Source: Hirudo medicinalis
Taxonomy: Eukaryota > Annelida > Clitellata > Hirudinida > Hirudinidae
NCBI GenBank assembly: GCA_011800805.1
Contig: MPNW01000330.1
Span: 24,527-76,260, forward strand
DNA length: 51,734 nt
Direction of reading: 5' to 3'
The stretch's first letter is position 1. Each line of letters begins with the position of its first letter. The notes below the pieces were generated by a model. The model did not search any database. It had not been told where the DNA came from and saw only the letters and a program-made list of their open reading frames with translations. Shown piece after piece: positions 1 through 10,500 of the stretch. The translations under genes and the position numbers were made by a program.

Positions 1-2737
1 AGGACCAGAGAGAGATCGTGTGTTGTTGCTGGAGAGGGAGCCACCAACTTTCCCGAGAGAACCAACACTGATTGACAGAAAACCTGGTAGAGGACCTCAC
101 TGGTGGGAAACGATGATTCGACCTTGATTTTCAGTGTTTCACCGACCTGAAGAAAATATTCAGTAACGTAAATGACTCTTGAAATAACTTGATAACAAAA
201 CTGATTTCACTCACAACGACTTTTGGTGGTTTTGGATCCATCAAGACCTGCAGGAAGTGTCCATCTTTGTTTTTAGTGGAGAATGGCAGGACCTCTTCCA
301 GGTGAGCTGTGACAACCTTACCAGATTCTTTGTCCTCAAATTGAGCCTGAAATATGATTGGAAAACAGTTGCCATAAATAAATAATAGGTTTACGTATTT
401 GCTAATATTCGGAAGACTTCAAAATTTAAAAAGTAATTTTACTTCGAGTTCAAGTTTGTTGTCTTCTTTGGGAACATTGAATGAAAATTCGCAGAGGGAG
501 TTTGGTTTGACTTTCAGAGTGAGTTTCTCTTCTCTTGGACCTTCTGATGATGGAGTGTAGTGCTTGACCTTGACTGTCACCTCTTTCTCCTCAGAACTGA
601 GTGGAAGAACTTCATCGACTGGTTTCAACAAGACCTGATATGAAATTTATGGATATGATCAAATAATGTCGATTTATAAAAGTAAAAGCAAACATTCATT
701 CTCTCACTTGTCCAACGTACGACAGACCAGGCTTGAAGAAGACAGGAGTGAATTGGCTAAAGAACAGAACGTGAGATTGATCGACGAAGGTGACAAGGAC
801 ATCTCTGGTAACAGAAACCAGATTTGGTCTTCTTTTATCTTCTTTACTTTCTTCTTCCTTCCTGCCATCACTTTCACTTATTTCTTCACTCAGAGGACGT
901 GTTTCTTCCACCTTAACTGAAAATTTGATCTCGTGTCCTACCAGGGGTTCTTCTGATTTCATGCCCAAGGTTTGTTTGATTTCATCAGGTTTCAATGAAA
1001 ACTCTTTGTGACCAGCTTCGAGCTGTTGAAAATGCGGTTATCATTCAGTGTCACCAAGTTTCAACATTTTATAATTGAATAAAATGCTTAGTTTCCATCT
1101 TCAGAAAGCACCGTTAAAGTCTCACCTCGACTGGAGGCAATGATCCTGCTTTAGAGTTGTTGCCAAGAGAAAGTTGCAGTTCCACTTTTCCTTTCAATGG
1201 AGCTCCAGAAGGAAGGCTAAATAATTAGAAATATAATATTATTAAGTAATAAATTGTTTACATTGCAACGATAAGAATGACGATCGATCGAAACAATTAC
1301 CCGGCTACAACACTGAAATCCAAGCTGTGACTTTTGCTCTCATCGCCTGAGAGAAGAGTGTGATACCTCGGAGATCTCACTTCAACAAGGAAGCATTCTT
1401 TATCTGGAAACATTTTGTGTTAATGTGGAATATATTGTACAAAAAAGCTGAAAATGCATCATAGTTCTAAGTATTGTCTGTCCATGTGTATTCTCTAAAT
1501 AATTTTCATACCGTAGGGTCCGACAGGTTGTTCAACTTTGAAGGTATGGTTGACCATTTGGCCCTGAAATATAAAAAATTAATTGGGTTATTAAGTAATA
1601 TCAATGCAATTGTTGACAAGTGCATTAATATAATATATTTTTGTCCTCACATGACTTTCCAAGGTGAGAGTCCATTCGTCTGACTGAGCAAGAAGAGGGA
1701 CGAAGTATTCTTTTCTGAGGAGACCTGAGAATCAAAATAAAAAAATTAATTTCACATAAATAGACTATTTTACATATTAAAATATTCATATACAACCTTC
1801 TTCAGCGGTGACATTCAGCCATTCGACCAGCAGCACGTCTTTTGGGTTCTAAAAAATGAAATTAAATTAATTTTAAAAATGTGATATTTCTCATTTAATT
1901 GTGTTTTAAATAATATATTTATAGCTTACGTGGATTGAGAGGTTGACAGGTTTCAGGTGTGGTTTCAAATCTTGAGTGTGCACAAGAGACTCAACCATCA
2001 CTGAAAGAAATATTTAATTATTCGTTTAAAACACATAAATTAAATTATTTTCATATTTAACAAACCAAGTTCTCCAGGGTGGTACTTCGGTTTATCAGTG
2101 CGCAAGGAAACCAGCAACTCCTTTCTTCCAGTTGGAACTTCGACTGAATGAGAGAACTTGAAGCAGGAACTTGACTCGACTTTCAGAACTGATTTGTCTC
2201 CCAAGAACCTCTCATCAGGTGATACCTGGTCATCGAATTAGGAAAAATAAATGATAATTTCATGGGAAAATAAGTAAAATATATTTATTATACTAACCAA
2301 GACTCTCAGTGTTTTGAAGAAGCCTGCAAAGTTAATTATGAATAGTTCAGATGAACGTCAACAATAAAGATAAAAAATTCACTTTTTGGGGTTTTGTCCA
2401 GTTCAATCTTCCAAACAGAACGATGCCACAGATGGCCATCAGCTGAAACACTGAGGTCAAGGACGCATTCATCAGATTTCTCATCTTCTTCCTTGGAGTC
2501 AGATTTGGTCAGATTGAGTAAGTGCAGGTCAACCAGGAGTTCAGAGCCGGGTACGAGAACATCGCTTGTAACGACGACGAAGGACCTGAAAAAGTTCATT
2601 CAATGTTTAAAACTGCATTCATCACAATCAAATAAAATACTTTCAACGAACGTTTTGGTCGTCGGAACAGCATGGGTGGCCAAACTGGAAGCCACGAACG
2701 CTGACAACAAGAAAAGGCACAAAGGAGTTCTTCCCAT
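1..2737 (-). CDS. Alpha-2-macroglobulin / thioester-containing protein family, N-terminal part (cut by window edge)
   Basis: Secreted macroglobulin-type protein. Members trap proteases or act in complement-like opsonisation. I read 14 exons on the minus strand: 2652-2737, 2383-2585, 2298-2323, 2066-2225, 1930-2000, 1797-1848, 1651-1724, 1512-1563, 1301-1403, 1126-1216, 708-1022, 443-634, 221-346 and <1-146. Phases agree throughout and give about 565 residues before the edge. The protein starts with a signal peptide (MGRTPLCLFLLSAFVASSLA). An MG1-like strand (VVVTSDVLVPGSE) follows, then the family hallmark RTDKPKYHPGE opening MG2, and MG3-MG6-like segments including LFFSQFTPVFFKPGLSYVGQ. The bait region, thioester and receptor-binding domains must lie beyond base 1, so I cannot tell A2M, CD109, TEP and C3-like proteins apart. 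The MG4-like region has an unusual charged insert rich in Glu and Lys. Exon 1 uses an AC|gttcgt donor chosen by phase. Confidence 0.85.
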
Positions 2738-2838
2738 CTGTGAATAAAAACAATTCATTTAAAATAGAAGAATTCAATGTAAGGAAAACCTCACCTTGAA
2801 TGCAACAAGAAATCGCAAGAAGCAACTTTTGTTACAGC
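2738..2838 (-). other. 5' UTR exon and leader intron of the macroglobulin gene
   Basis: Immediately upstream of the start codon the minus strand reads ttcacag|ATG, an acceptor placed exactly at the start codon. A good donor (TTCAAG|gtgagg) lies at 2795/2794. This implies a short non-coding first exon from about 2838 to 2795 and a leader intron of 57 bases (2738-2794). It is inferred from splice signals only. Confidence 0.55.
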
Positions 2839-2862
2839 CTGCCAATGGTCTCTTCTGCCTCC

Positions 2863-2870
2863 CTTTTATA
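2863..2870 (-). promoter_or_regulatory. TATA box of the macroglobulin gene
   Basis: The minus strand reads TATAAAAG about 28 bases upstream of the likely start of the leader exon, with a CCAAT-like ATTGG between them. A TATA box is typical of an inducible, tissue-specific secreted-protein gene. Confidence 0.5.
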
Positions 2871-2871
2871 G

Positions 2872-4329
2872 ACGGTACGATCGATATCGAATTGATTTTG
2901 AACTTTCTAATTAAAACTTGCCTTGGAGCTCACGATAGATACGTTGCATGCGGAAAAACCTCTTAATAATATTTTATAATTTATTATATAATTTTGTATT
3001 GTGCCTCAAACAGCACATTATTCAACTTAAACTTGTCTGCTTATATTTTAATTCAATTTATATCGTTATGCAACGGATTTTACGCTCCAAAAAATGAAAA
3101 TATGAGAAGATATTATGTCGTAAGGTGATAATTTGATAAAAAAAATATTAATAATTATAACAATGCAACTTCTTTGCAGTTCATAAGAAATCCCAATCTC
3201 AACATTTAAATTCAACATGTTACGTAATTATAATCATAATTATTTATAATATTAATTATAATATATTAATGATAATTATAATAATTAATTATATAATTTA
3301 GAATTTTATTATATTTCGATATTATATTATTGGTAATATGTTATTGTAATTAGATAGTAACTAATAATATGTGACCGTTATTTGCATCATTGCAATTTTT
3401 GTTATATTAATAATTGTTTCGTAAATAATCATAAAATAACCACAATATTGCACAGGTTTTTAATAGATTATTATTTTAATATTGCTTTTATTATGTTTTT
3501 ATAACGTCATAAATCTTAAAATTATTAACATAATTGTTATTATTGTCACTAGCATGCATAATTATTGTTAAACCAAATCCAAATAAATTGATGTATTGCA
3601 AGTTTCAAATTTTAACATTTGATCAGAGCAGGGATGCTCTGAAATGAACAACCAGAATGAATAAATCTTAAACCATCCTGGTAAATGTTTCAAACGTTAA
3701 GCTTAGTTCCTTGTATGTTTAATGTGCTGGTTTATTTATTTCTGATTGATTCATTTGTTTATGGTTTTGTTTTCGTCATTTGTTTTGTTTGATTCTCAGT
3801 TTGCATTTCCTTGTGGATGAGTTCTTCATTTATTTTTGTTACTCTTCACGTCCGGAGCACGTTTCAATTCACAAGGTCTCGTCGGGATTTACCCAGGTGC
3901 AGCGGCACATTCCTATCGCGTTAATTCAAGCACTGGTCGGGGCTAATAATTTACAACAAAACAGCAATGTATAATTATTAAAATATTTATTAATAAACAA
4001 TTATAATAACTATAATAACAAAATATAATATATTGTAATTGCAACTTGTAGATTGACTTTTAATCAATATATTGCAAGTGAAAACGCCTGCCACGTGGAT
4101 ATCGATATTGAACACCAGTCGCCAACTTTTAATTAGATTTCACCAAATTTCGTTTTGGTAGGTGTTACTCATTTTCAAACTTCTACCCGCTACCAAGAAC
4201 ATAATTATAACTTATTTTATAATATGCACATAATTTATTTCATTGTTTCACATTTAAAATAATAAAATAAAGGTCCAAATTCGAAGCGCATAATAATAAT
4301 AATAATAATAATAATTGTTTCCACAGCAA
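2872..4329. other. AT-rich intergenic sequence, no gene seen
   Basis: Very AT-rich spacer upstream of the macroglobulin gene, with runs of TAAT and AATTAT and a short (TAA)n array near 4290-4313. No ORF resembles a known protein. Reading frames are short and broken. Confidence 0.5.
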
Positions 4330-4745
4330 AAACATTATTAATAATCTACAATTATACTTCAAGGTTAAAATCTCTTCACAAATCACAGAAGCGATCCATT
4401 CGTATCCTCTTTAAAATTCCTTCCTCGTCATCCTCCAAGCAATCCTTTTACGAAAACTCTATTTTAAATATTTACCAAATGACTTTCTGACTACCATCTT
4501 CATGTTCATATGCCAACAATCTATTGCCTCAGTCATTTTTTTTAAATTTACACTTTTATCAGATATTCATTTTCTGACATTCATTTTGCGTTTTCTGACA
4601 AATATAAGCCTGAAGCTTCTCGTACCACGCTCAAAAAATGTTCATTGAAGTGCTCTGCCCTCGCATATTTTCTTCTATTCCCGTCACCAATATATCCTCT
4701 AAATTCAATTCCATATTCAAGCATTCTTACAAATCATTTATTTTA
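4330..4745 (+). mobile_element. Decayed non-LTR retrotransposon (LINE) reverse transcriptase C-terminus
   Basis: Conceptual translation with stops and frameshifts gives the order of segments typical of the C-terminal part of CR1/jockey-like LINE ORF2: a LHKSQKRSIRILFK block near 4365-4415, NILNIYQ-like residues near 4465-4485, a NNLLPQSF block near 4515-4540, and a final KKCSLKCSALAYF stretch near 4636-4675. Several in-frame stops show that it is dead. It sits alone in the spacer between the macroglobulin gene and RPL24. Confidence 0.6.
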
Positions 4746-5832
4746 AATAAGTGAAATCATCTCATGTGAATTTTCTGTCGTGCGTCTAATTTCTGTTGAT
4801 GAATTGCTACTTTAATTTTTTTCTGATTTATTCCATTTTTGTGACATTCGGCTTTGAATTGTTTCATTTGAACACGAATCAATGGGAGTACATCCCTTAG
4901 GGCTGTTGTCAAAAATTGACCACAGTATATTAAGTAAATTAACTGAAATTAAGTAAACTATAAAAAAATCACAATAAAGACAAGATTTTATTACCACTAA
5001 TATCGTTTAATAATTATTAATCTATGATGTACACATGTTTCAACCATCATTTATTTTGTACAATTATTTATTTATCTTAAAATCTTCGCAAGTCTTTTAA
5101 GAATTTAAATATTTCCGATATCTTTTACGACATCTGGCGAAGATGTATTAAGAACTAGAATTTCTCCAGAAATGCTAATTGAGACTGAAGTCCTAGTGTT
5201 TGATCACTTTGTAACAAATTTCAAATGATAAATCAATAAACCATCTTAGATGTGAAATAAATTTTTCCATTTGCTCATCTCTTCACAATAGTGTTATTTA
5301 GATGAAACACCACCACCATGTCTTCAGTGGTTAGGGCCTCTCACTTCCAAACCAGCCAAGGCGCAGCAACAGCATGCATAAAACATTCAAAAAATTGATC
5401 TACCCCAGATTTGGTGTTTGTGGATTTTACTGATCTAACCATAGCACACTGCATCATTAAACAAGACTGAATCACTTATTAAATCGTATTTAACCTGTCA
5501 GCTGTTACATTTAATTGTAAGTATTCTGCAAAGTGCCTCCACAACTCAGTTCCAAGCTCAATGTCTGACAACCAATAAATACTACTCAATTGTTCAGACC
5601 ATACACTCCACAAAAGGATTTTAACTCAATACTCAGCCTTAAAACATTACATTAAAGGAAACTATGCCAAACATTTCACAGCAAACAGCTCATCCATCAC
5701 CACATATTCCTTTGTCGCATCTCAAATCCTTCTTGCTTAAATGCTGGAGCATGTCTCTGGCTTAATGCTCAATTTCTAAGCCACAAAATATTGTGAGCCA
5801 TTCATGACTCTCACAAGATGTTTTTGGGATTT
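4746..5832. other. Intergenic spacer, no gene seen
   Basis: AT-rich sequence between the LINE remnant and the RPL24 3' end. No conserved ORF, no convincing RNA gene. A stretch near 5300-5350 has a weak resemblance to a tRNA A box and could be an old SINE, but the B box is missing. Confidence 0.4.
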
Positions 5833-5838
5833 TTTATT
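5833..5838 (-). terminator. Polyadenylation signal of RPL24
   Basis: AATAAA on the minus strand, 22 bases beyond the RPL24 stop codon. This is the short 3' UTR expected of a ribosomal protein gene. Confidence 0.6.
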
Positions 5839-5859
5839 GAAGATTACTCAGTTCAGAAA

Positions 5860-6638
5860 TTAGCGCTTTCCACCAACACGGGGCTGACTCTTGGGGATCT
5901 GCTTAGCAACTTTCTGCTTGGGAGCAGCCTTGACTGCTGCGGGCTGAAAAATTGCATCACCAATTTACAAGATAATCTAGTAACACATCACAACCATTAC
6001 AGATTAAATACCTTGGTAGCTTTCTTCATTGCAGCTTTAGCCTTGGCCTTTTCCTTAGCAGCCCTGAATTAAAGAACAAATCTTTAACATTTGGCAAAAA
6101 AAATGCTTTCGTGGCACAAAAAATAATACCTGATAGCCTGTTCCCTTTGAGCCTGCCTAACCTCAGGCTTCTGGTTCCTCTTGGCCATGATGTCAGCCAA
6201 ACTAGCACCAGTAATAGCCCTCTGGAACTTGGTGGCCTTCTTGGTCTTCTTCTTGGAAACTTCCTCAGTAATTCCCTTCTTGTGCTTACGCCTGTAAAGA
6301 ACGGTCCATTCGACCTTCCTAGGGTTTCTCTTTGCAAGATGGGCCTTGGCACACTTTGCGTTCAAAAACTGGAAAGTCTGATCAGAAAAATCGCCGATCA
6401 TTAACTCGCAACGCTAGCATAAACTTAGACCACAATTCAAGCATTACCTTGCCATCGACTTTCACCACCCTGGAACCATGGCCAGGGTAAATTTTAAACC
6501 CACTGAATGAACAGAGTTCGATCCTGCGTAAAACATTGTAAACGATATTTATTTAGCGGTTTGTATAGCAAGACATTCATCATTAGAAATAATATTTCCA
6601 TATCGTAAAAGTAATCCAAAGCGTGAAACTGACTTCAT
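5860..6638 (-). CDS. RPL24: 60S ribosomal protein L24 (eL24)
   Basis: Component of the large cytosolic ribosomal subunit. It bridges to the small subunit. Five exons (6634-6638, 6448-6523, 6130-6377, 6012-6063, 5860-5943) give 465 coding bases, 154 residues plus stop, close to the 157 of human RPL24. Exon 1 contributes only ATGAA. The protein begins [18 protein letters not shown], continues through [20 protein letters not shown] and [20 protein letters not shown], and ends in the basic tail SQPRVGGKR. These are near-identical to other animal eL24 proteins, so the identification is secure. Upstream, pyrimidine runs (cttcctttttt) suggest a TOP-type 5' end. It lies on the same strand as, and downstream of, MSH2. 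Confidence 0.97.
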
Positions 6639-6699
6639 GGCCACCGACGGAAGAGTTATAAAAAAAGGAAGTAGAAAACCAAAACACCGTATTCGTGAA

Positions 6700-7501
6700 G
6701 AAATGCTAAATGATTAGAAATGTTTCAAAAAATTACTGGAAAAAAGTATTAATTTAATTTGTGCCTATAATGTGACTTTATGGTCAATGTGAATAAATTA
6801 ATTTTTTTAAATTGTAATAATATAATATTAGTTCATTTCATTGATTATGTTATTTATTTAATCATAATTTAATATATATTTGAATTTTTATTTATACATA
6901 TAAATGTTGTTGCTGAGCAAAAGTTTTTATAGTAAATGACTAACTCTTTGTCAGTGAATTATTTTTGTCTTTATTCATAACAGTTATGTTGAGAACATTA
7001 ATACAATACCGTCACTGCATTGATTTATGAATAAGTTTAGCAAATGTGTTTAGAAATAAGACATTTTGTACAATTTTTATTTTTATAAATTAGTCCATGC
7101 AATTTTATATCTAGTAAATCACGTTTGCCATACTATTTTGCTTAAATGCCCATTGTCTTGTTGATGTCCAAATTATTTGACAAACGAGATGCATTTTGCA
7201 CGTTTTTAGACTCGAGTTCCTTTACAACTTAACGACGCCTTTCCCAACCCTATAACACGATCATTCATGGTTCGCTTCCAATTCAACTCAAGTTAATTTA
7301 AGTTATTGCAAACCAGCTTTTGATGAATCCAGGTAATTAAATCGGCTCTGAATGCTTCATGGCATTCCACCGCTAAGATTCTGATAACCATAGAAGAATC
7401 TTCCCATTGAGCTACACCACCCTTCGGAACAACAAATTATATCCTAAATATACTGGTTGCACAAACGAATTTGAAAAAAGCGTCATGCCAACATCTAATT
7501 C
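6700..7501. other. Spacer between RPL24 and MSH2
   Basis: About 800 bases of AT-rich sequence holding the RPL24 promoter (adjacent to 6640-6700) and the MSH2 3' flank. Apart from a tRNA-like segment at 7345-7433, no gene is visible. Confidence 0.5.
7345..7433 (-). repeat. tRNA-derived sequence, possible SINE head
   Basis: On the minus strand the segment contains TAGCTCAATGG, a perfect match to the RNA polymerase III A-box consensus. A short GATTC/GAATC stem then occupies the place of an anticodon arm. A canonical B box (GGTTCGANNC) is not visible, so this is more likely a decayed tRNA-derived SINE than a working tRNA gene. Confidence 0.3.
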
Positions 7502-7507
7502 TTTATT
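7502..7507 (-). terminator. Polyadenylation signal of MSH2
   Basis: AATAAA on the minus strand, 35 bases past the MSH2 stop codon. It predicts a very short 3' UTR. Confidence 0.55.
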
Positions 7508-7541
7508 CAGGATAAATTAATCATACAAATTAACTGATGGT

Positions 7542-10500
7542 TCAAGCTGCAAGGTGACAACCTAATGACTCCTTCAAAGTTTGAATCATTTTCCAGAGGT
7601 CATTATCGTTACCACAGTGCTTGGCCTTTTCTTTCACATTACCCAAGAATGACTTAACATCTTCCAAAGTAATCTAAGGATTGCAATTACAAGAATTACA
7701 GCTAAGTCATAAAGAAAATAACAAACGTAATCATCTTTAATTATGCAAATTTTACTTTGTAAACAAAGCAATGGAAAACTTTGTTGCATGAACTTTGCTT
7801 ACCTTCATCTTTTTTGAAGCAGGTTCATCAACACAGGAATGTTCTGATTTTCTGATCAAAACATCTGTGGACTGCTCCATTTGTGAAGTCAACTGCTTTG
7901 CATTCTGCATGGATGATGTAAATTATACTGATGTAAATGTCAAACATTTGAAAACTTTTAGGTACATTCTCGTACCATTTAATAGAATCAATGTTCAAGA
8001 AGGACTCACATCTACGACATGTTTTGGAAAGTGGACCAACTCAGCAACATGGATGCCAAAACTTTGATCACAAACACCTGAAGCGATGGTGTCAGTTTTA
8101 GACCAACAACTCTGTCGGTTGTTTTTTCAGCATTTCATCGATTAAATTATTCACATTTCACTTGTTGTATGTACAACCTGGAACACATAAAAAAAGGCCA
8201 ACCTGGCATCACTTTGTAGAGAAGGGTCAAGTTCTCTTTTGAAACAATGGCTGTCATGTGGAGATTTCCCACCTGATTGAAAACTTCTTCTATCGAGGTG
8301 AGCTCATGGAAATGGGTTGCAAACAAACAAAAACTCTTCATTGCTGTTGCAATGTGCCTGAAACAAGGAATCAACCTTAGTGTAATCTTAGCTGGTTAAG
8401 AGCAAGTTTTAACCTTAATTGTCTCAATTTTCAACAAATTATAAAATATATTAACAAAAAACAAAGATATCTGACTTGGCAATGGACCAAGCAAGTCCAA
8501 AACCATCGTAAGTTGATGTGCCTCTGCCCAGCTCATCAACAATCACAAACGAGTTCTCAGTGGCATTCTATTGAAAAGCAAGATGAATTACAATTAAAGG
8601 TCAATGTGTAAACAAATCAATCATTTTAATCCTCAAGAATCACAAACTTTCAGTATTGCAGCCATTTCAAGCATCTCTGCCATGAAGGTTGAAACACCTT
8701 TCAACTGGTTGTCACTCGCTCCTACCCGAGCCATCACGGCATCCACCATCGTGAGAGATGCGTCCGTGCAGGGGACAAAGCAACCCATCTGAGCCATCAG
8801 AACGATCAAGCCAGCCTGAACATTAGGAGATGTTCGATAAACTCATGGAAGGAAAAGAAATAGGCCACTAAATATGCTCACAGATCTTATGTAAGTTGAC
8901 TTTCCACCCATGTTTGGGCCAGTTATGATTTGGAATGTTTTATCATCTGACAATCAGAAATAATATCAACATCTTCAAATTTAATACAGTCAAAAAAGAA
9001 GATACCTGAAGACAGTCTGACATCGTTTGGAATGAAACAAGTTCCGTCCTGCCTTTCCAAGCATGGATGCCTCATTTCAACAAAATTCATTTCTCTTTTT
9101 CCAGTTTTCTCTGCAACAACAAAACCAATTTTTGAACAACTTTCGGAACTTCCCAGTTAAACGGCTTATTTGCAGAAACAATGGGCTTGCATGGACATTT
9201 TGTAATTGTAAAGGCAATTTTAGGTAAAAAATCAGGTAAGACGAAATTGTAAATAAAAGAAAGTATATGTAATAGTTACTAAATAATTAACGAGAACCAA
9301 CCTGGCCTTATGAACTTTGGTCTGACATAAGGCATTGGAGCATCAACAGAAGCAGTTGCCAGGGAAACAAAAACATCAATTTTCGAGGTCAGGTCGATCA
9401 GTGATTGAATCGGCTCGACTGAAATATTTGGTTGAAAGCAACATAAAACCATTTTAACACGAGCTGGCAATCGAAGCTACTCATAATATATCACATCATA
9501 CATACACATCACACACATATGTTATATGTACTCACTGTAACCAGCAGCCACCTCCATGACCTCAGACACAACACCCTTCTGCTGCTCCACAAAGTCTCCC
9601 TTGAGGGCAACGTAGCGATCATTCAGTGTTTCCAGGGGTCCACTTCTGAACCTCACTCCACCTTTGTGGGCGTCAATGGTTCTGTACGTCCTTTCATTGC
9701 CTCTCAAGCATTTCTCCTCCTGTGATGTAATATCTCAGTAGGAATATTTTATGTTAAAGACATTAAGAAGACAATTGATCAGTTGAACACGGAGTAAGAT
9801 AATTGTTAAAGTTTCAGTCAGTGCTCTCTTCTAGGTCTTACAACTAATTCTAAAGTAATAAAAGTTTAATTATTCCAAGTGGTTTGCCACCTTTCTTGTG
9901 ATTCTGAAGAAGTACCCAAGTTGTGGATTTGACTCCAATTTGATTGTCTTACCAGCTTCTAGACCCAGTTCTCTGGCTGCCTTGAGAAAATGAAAAAAGT
10001 AGAAATAAGCACTCAATAACAAATAAAAGGCTAACAGGACTTATCACATTTTACTAATCATCCTTTCTATTTTAATCAAAAAGTTTATTCCAACAACCAT
10101 TCGATCTTGCGATAACAGTTTTAAATTCGAATTTGTTTCAAAATGACACCATGAATTGAATCTGGAATAAAACCTTATTTAATTCCTTTTTCAACTTTTC
10201 TTCTATTTCTTCCATTTGTTCATGCAAATCTACAACAAAATGCAAAAGTCCTTAAGCTGAGCTATTATTATTAAGCTTACCAATATTAAAATGCCACCAC
10301 AATGGCAATACTTTGTAAATTTTCATGAAAATCAGGTTTTATGAAGAATTCATTTTCATCAGCTTTGCTAAGATCGATGGTGGCTTCAACCATATCCTTG
10401 AACTTGGAGAAGTCGACAATCAAATCCTGAAATAATTTTGCAAATTCCCAACAGTTAAAATTATCCAAACTACAAATAATGCCAAAGATGTCGCACCTTA

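Noticed and set aside
5290..5420. tRNA-like SINE near 5310-5340
   Set aside because: Only a weak A-box resemblance (gtggttaggg), no B box and no second copy seen in the window.
6524..6633. Possible C/D snoRNA in RPL24 intron 1 (ATGATGA at 6578-6584, minus)
   Set aside because: No D box (CTGA) at a suitable distance and no terminal stem; the other RPL24 introns also fail.
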